Shown piece after piece: positions 35,367-40,037 of a stretch of DNA of 40,037 bases. The translations under genes and the position numbers were made by a program. Below the pieces are notes generated by a model. The model was not told where the DNA came from. It was given only the letters and a program-made list of their open reading frames with translations, and did not search any database. The stretch is from a virus, in IMG/VR virus record IMGVR_UViG_3300010397_001069, positions 1-40,037 of that record; one strand, 5' to 3'. Positions within the stretch are counted from its first letter, which is position 1. Each line of letters begins with the position of its first letter.

Positions 35367-35587
35367 AACCAGCTAAGACAATCTTTGGTCACTACAGCTA
35401 TCTTGCTCCAGGTGACGACCACGACAACAACAGTCAGATAAATAATCCAGATATGGTGCGTATCCGCCGGATCAGAGAGAAAGCTTTATCGGCTATATTG
35501 GCCTATGAACGCTTTATCAATAAGGCTGACCGAATGATTAAACTGGTAGAAGAGGCTTGTAAGAAAAACAATGGCTTGCCGTTTTGA
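35363..35587 (+). CDS. 74-residue helical protein, last of the small-protein operon
   Basis: It starts at ATG 35363 (ATGA overlap) in preference to an out-of-context earlier codon at 35330. The N-terminus is loop-rich (HYSYLAPGDDHDNNSQINNP), and the rest is one basic helix (VRIRRIREKALSAILAYERF; INKADRMIKLVEEACKKNNG). No known family. A TTAGTC/GACTAA stem near 35609-35626 may end the operon. Confidence 0.65.
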   Translation: MKPAKTIFGHYSYLAPGDDHDNNSQINNPDMVRIRRIREKALSAILAYERFINKADRMIKLVEEACKKNNGLPF

Positions 35588-35721
35588 GGCAATCGCTAGC
35601 GATATTCATTAGTCTGTTTTGACTAAACTGAAATCTAACCTCTATCTTGAGAGTAAAGCATATTACAGATAAATAAAAGCCCTTAAATGCTGGGGCAAAC
35701 CAGCAAGAAACAAAAACACAA
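35588..35721. other. Gap with two short hairpins
   Basis: Besides TTAGTC-TGTTTT-GACTAA (35609-35626), GCTGG/CCAGC faces each other near 35688-35705. Neither is followed by a clear T-run. No gene is seen in either strand. Confidence 0.4.
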
Positions 35722-36180
35722 ATGGAACCTGACCACTTCCACTCACCTTTATTCGGCTGTCTCCTGCGATTCAAGCGCACGCAAAACAAGAGGTACAGCC
35801 CTGGCTCAACGGCAAACCAGTATGTAAGGCAAGCCTACTGCAGAATCCATAAGATTACTCTCTGCTTTTGTGGTTGGGAGTATGGCTGGCATTACGGGAT
35901 AAGTAGTGAACCCATACTGCCGGCGCAAATACCAAGTAAGCCTGTCCTTCAATTCTCACTAGACGGAGGTCTGATAGCTGAACACCCCTCCATCGGATCA
36001 GCTTCCAGAACTGCGGGGCTCACTCCCTATTCAATCAAGTTGTGTATGCAAGGGAGAATCAGAATGGCCGGTGGGTATGTATGGAAAGCTAAAGCAGAGC
36101 CCTCAATCGCTCCTTCATCACCGCCTCCTTCGGACTCTTTGCCCCTCCCCTTAACCACTCCTGAATCCGTGTTGGCGTGA
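35722..36180 (+). CDS. NUMOD1-containing protein
   Basis: 152 residues. Residues 72-118 match NUMOD1, a DNA-binding helix module of homing endonucleases: PVLQFSLDGGLIAEHPSIGS, SASRTAGLTPYSIKLCMQGR, and MAGGYVWKA. The N-terminal 70 residues contain cysteine and aromatic residues (YCRIHKITLCFCGWEYGWHY) but no GIY-YIG or HNH motif, so no nuclease is present. The tail is Ser/Pro-rich and overlaps the opposite-strand gene at 36089. The ribosome site is weak. It may be the DNA-binding remnant of a homing enzyme or a repurposed regulator. Confidence 0.6.
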   Translation: MEPDHFHSPLFGCLLRFKRTQNKRYSPGSTANQYVRQAYCRIHKITLCFCGWEYGWHYGISSEPILPAQIPSKPVLQFSLDGGLIAEHPSIGSASRTAGLTPYSIKLCMQGRIRMAGGYVWKAKAEPSIAPSSPPPSDSLPLPLTTPESVLA

Positions 36181-36361
36181 TTGTGTGAGTAACTGAGCTT
36201 CGGACTTCTATCTCAAGATTGCTTGCTGGTCCTGGCTCGCATTGGTGCTGACGGAACGTGCGAATGGCTAGTACACCTGCCTCGTATAGCGTGTCGGCCT
36301 GAACCTCAACACTATGACGCAAGCCCGATGTATCCACGAATGAGACGATGCAGATAGCCAC
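36089..36361 (-). CDS. Small hypothetical protein of environmental-bacteria type
   Basis: 90 residues from GTG 36361. MAICIVSFVDTSGLRHSVEV, then QADTLYEAGVLAIRTFRQHQ, LEIEVRSSVTHTITPTRIQE, and KSPKEAVMKERLRALL. I recall a family with this S-x-x-D-x-x-G-x-R-H-S-V-E-V...L-Y-E-A-(A/G) layout as a frequent hypothetical protein in Acidobacteria and Proteobacteria; this is from memory. It may thus be a host-derived cargo gene. The end overlaps the plus-strand NUMOD1 gene tail by 92 nt in antiparallel. Confidence 0.68.
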   Translation of the reverse strand: MAICIVSFVDTSGLRHSVEVQADTLYEAGVLAIRTFRQHQCEPGPASNLEIEVRSSVTHTITPTRIQEWLRGGAKSPKEAVMKERLRALL

Positions 36362-36454
36362 GCGGCTAAAATATCATTTTCGATTATTTTCGACAATTCA
36401 GAGCGCCAGGTTTGGGCGGGAACAACGCCGATACGTTTTCGTACATCTTAGCGA

Positions 36455-36484
36455 GGGGTGAGTGAACCACCCCGTATATATAAT
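36455..36484 (+). promoter_or_regulatory. Promoter with operator-like palindrome
   Basis: TATAAT at 36479-36484 is a consensus -10. In the -35 region there is no TTGACA but the palindrome GGGGTG-AGTGAAC-CACCCC (36455-36473). A regulator binding here would control the two small genes that follow. ATTTTCGA is repeated twice near 36377-36393, upstream. Confidence 0.6.
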
Positions 36485-36502
36485 GAAAACGGAGAAAACA
36501 CT

Positions 36503-36589
36503 ATGGAACCGAATGCAACGCCTGACGGCGCTCTTATCTACTTCACAGGTAGAACTTGGAACCGGATACCTCGCTTCAACTTCAAGTAA
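36503..36589 (+). CDS. 28-residue leader-type peptide
   Basis: GGAG lies 8 bases before ATG 36503; TAA 36589. It encodes MEPNATPDGALIYFTGRTWN and RIPRFNFK. The next gene starts inside it at TTG 36556 in another frame. This could be a translated leader whose translation affects the downstream membrane protein. Confidence 0.45.
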   Translation: MEPNATPDGALIYFTGRTWNRIPRFNFK

Positions 36590-36774
36590 AGTTTATTGTT
36601 TCGACGCTAGTTGGAGTCTTAGTACTCTTGGGATTGACACTTTCAGGGAAATTCGGCGGTTTACAGTTCACAGCCGCCCTAATCGCCCTAACATACACTT
36701 GGTCAGAAGTCTTCTTTCAGATAGCAGACGAACGCAACGACTACTTCTTCAAACTTCCTCGGATCTTCGAGTAA
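36556..36774 (+). CDS. Small two-TM protein
   Basis: 72 residues from TTG 36556, six bases after AGG. Two hydrophobic helices: about 10-32 (VKFIVSTLVGVLVLLGLTLS) and about 37-55 (LQFTAALIALTYTWSEVFF), with an acidic/polar C-terminus (QIADERNDYFFKLPRIFE). It is a candidate holin, superinfection-exclusion protein or toxin. The gene is followed by a strong terminator at 36827. The frame starting at 36462 shadows it. Confidence 0.62.
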   Translation: MEPDTSLQLQVKFIVSTLVGVLVLLGLTLSGKFGGLQFTAALIALTYTWSEVFFQIADERNDYFFKLPRIFE

Positions 36775-36826
36775 ATATACACAGACTACATTGAGTTACC
36801 TGGAACTCTTCAAGTGAAAACCCGGG

Positions 36827-36848
36827 ACCCCGCCCAGTGCGGGGTTTT
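36827..36848 (+). terminator. Intrinsic terminator
   Basis: CCCCGC (36828-36833) and GCGGGG (36839-36844) flank a CCAGT loop and run into TTTTGCATTTTT. It is a strong stop for the plus-strand unit 36503-36774. Confidence 0.9.
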
Positions 36849-36863
36849 GCATTTTTATAGGGA

Positions 36864-37215
36864 AGCTCCCCTCGAACTTAATCAAGAGGAGCTACAAAAC
36901 TGACGGACCAAGCAAAATCTTCCTAGTACAGGGCCGTACCGCTTTCAACCATTGGGTAGTTTGAAATCAGAAGACCTAACACCGAGCTACCCTGTCACTC
37001 GGCATTCCCGCAAGCTAACTCATTATCTTGAGTCTCTCCAATACGGGCTCTGCCTTTTTAACAGGTCGGGGCTTATTCCGTCTTGAAAGACATTATAGCA
37101 AACTGGATAACTGTGCAGGATACAAGGGACTGGCTGTGTACAGGCTCGGTCGCTTGAGCGTCATCTTAGCTCTCACAAATGTTCTCTTCGGATAGTATCT
37201 CCAATATGTCATATG
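36864..37215. other. Gene-free stretch with hairpins
   Basis: About 350 bp with no convincing gene. AGCTCCCCTC (36864-36873) faces GAGGAGCT (36886-36893); GGGTAG/CTACCC enclose about 40 nt near 36955-36994; GGCTCGGTCGCTT at 37143-37155 has an exact inverted partner at 37588-37600. A folded RNA is possible, but I could not fit any tRNA or known RNA. Confidence 0.35.
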
Positions 37216-37401
37216 CTATCTGTAAATTCTGTCATACTCTGATTCACCCTCTGCAATGTCGTTCAACTTCGCAAGCACGTTCACTGTTTGTCGTCGGTTA
37301 TAATTGTCTTTAGCCTTAACTGCTATTTCCATTCCCTCTCTCAATGTCTCAAACTCACTCTCTTCTATCTGAAACTTAAAAATCTTCTTATACTTCTTCA
37401 T
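37216..37401 (-). CDS. 61-residue helical regulatory-type protein
   Basis: 61 residues from ATG 37401 (MKKYKKIFKFQIEESEFETL), chosen for GGGAAGG seven bases upstream; longer frames to 37497 have no ribosome site. The body REGMEIAVKAKDNYNRRQTV then NVLAKLNDIAEGESEYDR is helical and charged. A promoter TTGCAA/TATGTT (17 bp) lies near 37420-37448, with a DnaA-like box further upstream. It sits beside the candidate origin, so a copy-control or partition role is possible, but no known family is recognised. Confidence 0.6.
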   Translation of the reverse strand: MKKYKKIFKFQIEESEFETLREGMEIAVKAKDNYNRRQTVNVLAKLNDIAEGESEYDRIYR

Positions 37402-37487
37402 CTGACGACCTTCCCTATTAAACATAGAAAACTCACTCGACCTTTGCAAACACTTAGAACCCCCGAAAACTGGAACAAACACCCAAA

Positions 37488-37666
37488 CTATCCACAACCT
37501 TAGCTGCTGAACTCAGAACAAATCCTGTGCATAACATCAACAAACTCACCATCACCAAAATAATCATCTTCTGCTTGAGCGTAGCGAAAGCGACCGAGCC
37601 GCACACTGGCGCATAGTTATCCATCAGACGGACGGCGACTTTTAGCCGGACGGCTGTGGATAACTA
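37488..37666. other. Candidate replication origin: DnaA-type boxes and palindrome
   Basis: Within 180 bp: CTATCCACA at 37488-37496 (one mismatch to TTATCCACA), TGTGCATAA at 37526-37534 (exact TTATNCACA), and TGTGGATAA at 37655-37663 (exact). The 10-mer TAGTTATCCA (37614-37623) is perfectly inverted as TGGATAACTA (37657-37666), enclosing two GGACGGC repeats. The block is gene-free and lies between a small helical protein and the relaxase-like gene. Alternatively it is a regulator's operator array. Confidence 0.5.
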
Positions 37667-38029
37667 CATCACTCAATTTCTCTGATTCCTGTCTTAGAAC
37701 TTGGAAGTTCTATAAGTAACAACAAACGGCCCGTGCCGTCGAATTGAGTTCGCCCTTCAGACGGATTTGGGTGCGCTTGTAGCGCCAACCCAAGACCCCG
37801 CTCCCTGATAACCGATATCAAGAATCCTCGTACTACCCGTCAGTCGTTCTTTTGAATTCTCTGAATCCAAACCCATCTTCGGAACGACGTATCTCAGCGA
37901 CCAACGGAAGCGGAAATCGAGAATCATTTTCCCGCCCTCCGTCATAGAGTTTGATAGTTTGTAACTTTATTAGAAACCGACTTTAACAAGACAAATAGTG
38001 CTTGGCGGTTTGTACAAAGTTTGTACTCG
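37667..38029. other. Mostly non-coding stretch before the relaxase-like gene end
   Basis: It contains a long imperfect hairpin, TTGGGTGCGC against GCGCCAACCCAA (37767-37793), and two TTTGTAC repeats (GTTTGTACAAAGTTTGTACT, about 38008-38027) close to the stop of the relaxase-like gene. Only one small frame (37757-37927) is plausible. A nic site or oriT could lie here, but no known nic consensus is recognised. Confidence 0.4.
37757..37927 (-). CDS. Possible 56-residue protein
   Basis: The frame from ATG 37927 follows GGAGGG by seven bases, the only support. It reads MILDFRFRWSLRYVVPKMGL, then DSENSKERLTGSTRILDIGY. It has mixed composition, no motif, and its 3' end lies over the TTGGGT hairpin. 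It may equally be non-coding. Confidence 0.3.
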   Translation of the reverse strand: MILDFRFRWSLRYVVPKMGLDSENSKERLTGSTRILDIGYQGAGSWVGATSAPKSV

Positions 38030-38836
38030 TTATTGGTAGCGATTTGCGAGCTCGTCAAATGAGTAAACAGCCCCTAAAGGACTGGCCAAAATGCTATTCG
38101 TGGGGTGGTTGGTTATCCAGTCAACGCAGGTGAAAAGACACATCTCTCCGGTGCGTGCTTCTTGTATTAATCCTGCGATAGCCTCTCCTCGTTTCTTTTG
38201 TTTATCCAGTCGGGTGGCTTCCTTCTCGGCGGGGTCCTTGATGAACTTCACTGACAGGTCTTTGCAGTAGTCCTGGACCACAAAGATGACGTGGAATGGT
38301 CGCTTAAGGTTCTGGCTGTAGCGTTCGTACTTCTCAATCTTGCTGCGCAGGATAGAGGTACCCTCACTTCCTCTGTCCGCCTCCAAAAAGAACTCGGCTT
38401 CCCCGAATCTAACGTACCTATCCGGCTTTAGCTGGAGCCGTTCCAGCGTCTCGCTGCGCGGTACGCCCCAATGTGTGAACGTCCCCCAGTACGCCGTGAA
38501 GATGTCGGCGCACATTATCTCGTGCTGGTAGAGGTCGAATTTAAGTCTGTCGGTATCAGGAAGCATCCAGAGGTCGGGATACTCCTTGTAAGGTGAAGGG
38601 TGACGCTTAAGTTCAGGCTTCTTTCTTTTTCCGCGCCTGTCTTTTGCCGCCGCTAGGTCCCGAAGGATTCGGAGCGTCTGTTGATACCCTGGGGGATACT
38701 GGTACTGCGAACCTGACTTGTAGATCTTCAAAGGACTCGTTGCGTGAGGGTACGCTATCCGTGCGAGCTGCTGGGCGGTCATCCGCTTTTCGAGTTCGAG
38801 GGCTCTTAGTATTATGATGCGTTGGTCGAGCGTCAT
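38030..38836 (-). CDS. Replication-relaxation (relaxase-like) family protein
   Basis: 268 residues from ATG 38836 (a TTG at 38908 would add 24). The N-terminal winged helix reads RIIILRALELEKRMTAQQLA, RIAYPHATSPLKIY..., QQTLRILRDLAA. The C-terminal domain has the family's core: KPDRYVRFGEAEFFLEADRG, SEGTSILRSKIEKYERYSQN, PFHVIFVVQ. E-A-D-R-G-x-E with a following K-x-x-x-Y resembles a restriction-like fold and is the hallmark of the Replic_Relax family of plasmids and integrative elements. Nicking activity is reported or presumed for some members and not shown here. It overlaps the TraG-like gene by 224 nt in another frame. Confidence 0.8.
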   Translation of the reverse strand: MTLDQRIIILRALELEKRMTAQQLARIAYPHATSPLKIYKSGSQYQYPPGYQQTLRILRDLAAAKDRRGKRKKPELKRHPSPYKEYPDLWMLPDTDRLKFDLYQHEIMCADIFTAYWGTFTHWGVPRSETLERLQLKPDRYVRFGEAEFFLEADRGSEGTSILRSKIEKYERYSQNLKRPFHVIFVVQDYCKDLSVKFIKDPAEKEATRLDKQKKRGEAIAGLIQEARTGEMCLFTCVDWITNHPTNSILASPLGAVYSFDELANRYQ

Positions 38837-40037
38837 CTGGTGTTTTGTATATCGGATTCTTATAAATCTGTTCAAGGTAGGGTTTGATATCGACTTGGAT
38901 ATCCGCAACGTCCGGCACCCTTACCAACATCGGTTGTTGTTTTGGCTTCTTGATAACGCAGTGCTGCTTTCTCAAATTTGATAGAGCATAAGAAACGTCC
39001 CTATCCTTAAGCTCACCTCCGTACATTGCCTTTACGGTTTCGAGTCTCTCGGCAGCATCGGGCTGGAAGAAGGCTACTTTAATTTTGCAGAGTTCTTTGA
39101 CTGCTTCTGAGATGTAGGGGTCTTCAAACTGTCTCCAATACTGGTGTGCAAGTACCACGCGGAGGCCAGACTTGCGCTTATAAGCAAGAAGGTCTGCCAG
39201 ATTTCGGTTGGCATATCTGCCGGCTTCGTCGAGGTAGAGATAATATACCCCACGCCAATTCCCAGCCCGAAGCCTGTCAATAGCAGAGATAATTTCATTG
39301 ATGATTAGTGTTCCAAGTAAGCGAGTGTGGATGGGTTCAAACCCGAACCCTGAATAAAGATTGACTAGAATTACCCACCTGTCTGCTATCAGTCTAGCAA
39401 AGTCTATCCCTTCAGTGTGGGAGAGCATTGTGGATAACGTCGGATGGAATAGTGGCTCAAGCCTTCTGACTGTAGACTGAAGCTCGTTTAAGTACATTGC
39501 CCTAGACTTGAAGACTTCCTCCAGAGCAAGGCGGTGTCTATCGGACTCGTCGCTCTGCTCAAGGATCTTCACACGTTGGTAAATGTATCCTGGCTCTGTA
39601 AAGTACAGTGAATCAGCGAGTGTGGCTTTAGCGCTCCACAAGACGGAAATGATGGCTGTTAAGTAACGTTGAATTCGGGCTGTTTCAGCAGCGTCCCGCA
39701 CGTTAAACAAAACGCGGAAAGTATCCTGCAAATTCGCTATGCTTACTTCCTTGTATTTTCCCAGCGGATTGATGGGAGCAACCTTGTTGTAGAGGTATCT
39801 ATGATGCGCGTCTATTACTAAAACTTTCTCGTGCTTCTTTTTGGCGCAGTAAGCTAGAACTTTGTACATCGTATCCCCTCTATCGGAGGGGTCAAAGAAT
39901 ACAAGCCCATTTCCTCGGTCGATATCTCCGCGAATCAACCACTCAAGGAATTTTGATTTACCTTCGCTCGTGGTCCCGATTATGTGAAGGTGAGACTGCC
40001 GAGCTTCTTCAGTAATAGTGAGGTCGGAACCATCCAT
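38613..40037 (-). CDS. VirD4/TraG-type DNA-translocating ATPase (5' end at window edge)
   Basis: 474 residues visible. Walker A GTTSEGKS at 21-28, Walker B VYYLYLDEA at 264-272 (D270, E271), and a sensor-like AHQYWRQF (Q299). Other segments such as VFFDPSDRGDTM, NLYSGFGFEP and RNLADLLAYKRKSGLRVVLA fit the coupling-protein/HerA-FtsK ATPase core. No membrane helices are present in the visible part. Coupling proteins often have an N-terminal membrane domain, so it may be truncated by the window edge, where the ATG lies at the last base. The last 75 residues are disordered (Pro, Ser, Arg, Lys-rich) and overlap the relaxase-like gene. It should pump or recruit nicked DNA. Confidence 0.85.
   Translation of the reverse strand: MDGSDLTITEEARQSHLHIIGTTSEGKSKFLEWLIRGDIDRGNGLVFFDPSDRGDTMYKVLAYCAKKKHEKVLVIDAHHRYLYNKVAPINPLGKYKEVSIANLQDTFRVLFNVRDAAETARIQRYLTAIISVLWSAKATLADSLYFTEPGYIYQRVKILEQSDESDRHRLALEEVFKSRAMYLNELQSTVRRLEPLFHPTLSTMLSHTEGIDFARLIADRWVILVNLYSGFGFEPIHTRLLGTLIINEIISAIDRLRAGNWRGVYYLYLDEAGRYANRNLADLLAYKRKSGLRVVLAHQYWRQFEDPYISEAVKELCKIKVAFFQPDAAERLETVKAMYGGELKDRDVSYALSNLRKQHCVIKKPKQQPMLVRVPDVADIQVDIKPYLEQIYKNPIYKTPDDARPTHHNTKSPRTRKADDRPAARTDSVPSRNESFEDLQVRFAVPVSPRVSTDAPNPSGPSGGKRQARKKKEA

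Noticed and set aside
36955-36994. GGGTAG...CTACCC as a tRNA acceptor stem
   Set aside because: Only about 40 nt, no T-loop consensus and no CCA; not a tRNA.

Overview
This window reads as the genome, or most of it, of a temperate tailed phage of siphovirus type that also carries plasmid-style mobilisation genes. Nearly everything from 33.2 kb down to 14.5 kb is one tightly packed minus-strand operon in the classic HK97-like order: small terminase, large terminase, portal fused to a MuF-type domain, prohead protease, major capsid protein, head-tail connectors, tail terminator, tail tube, G/GT frameshifted chaperone, tape measure, tail tip, fibres. There are no rRNA or tRNA genes that I can see. 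Genes have good Shine-Dalgarno sequences, TGA is used as a stop, and stop/start overlaps (ATGA, TGATG, TAACAATG) are common. The host is therefore a bacterium with the standard code; I cannot name the phylum. A small protein at 36.1-36.4 kb resembles, from memory, one common in Acidobacteria and other environmental bacteria, but this is weak.

Layout. 0-8.6 kb is an accessory region: tyrosine integrase, HNH and PD-(D/E)XK nucleases, a membrane-anchored coiled-coil protein, an EVE-Mrr modification-dependent restriction enzyme, and a divergent pair that includes an SSB-like protein. 8.6-14.5 kb holds a secreted trypsin-like protease, small zinc proteins, a DUF932 protein and a lysis/host-takeover cluster (2-TM holin-like protein, membrane-anchored lysozyme-like protein, papain-like protease, DEDD exonuclease). 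14.5-33.2 kb is the structural and packaging operon, headed by a Stealth-like sugar phosphotransferase. 33.3-36.8 kb has a membrane/lectin-like protein and a plus-strand operon of very small zinc-ribbon, HTH and membrane proteins. 37.4-38.0 kb is gene-poor with DnaA-box-like palindromes. 38.0-40.0 kb carries a replication-relaxation (relaxase-like) protein and a VirD4/TraG-type ATPase whose N-terminus probably lies outside the window.

How it fits together. Integrase and the relaxase/ATPase pair suggest an element that can integrate, replicate episomally and perhaps be mobilised, while also building HK97-type virions: a candidate phage-plasmid or phage/ICE hybrid. Four intergenic regions share a repeated regulatory block (an exact DnaA-type 9-mer TTATCCACA next to a CATAT...AAGCC-like promoter sequence), which may tie early-gene expression to DnaA or to a phage regulator. 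Other notable points are a roughly 28-copy 14-residue-repeat structural protein broken by a one-base frameshift, two long out-of-frame gene overlaps (relaxase/ATPase, 224 nt; terminase subunits, 161 nt), and a candidate RNA pseudoknot between the terminase and portal genes. About 20 genes of 28-60 codons were found by reading the gaps. All family calls are by eye from motifs; no database search was possible.
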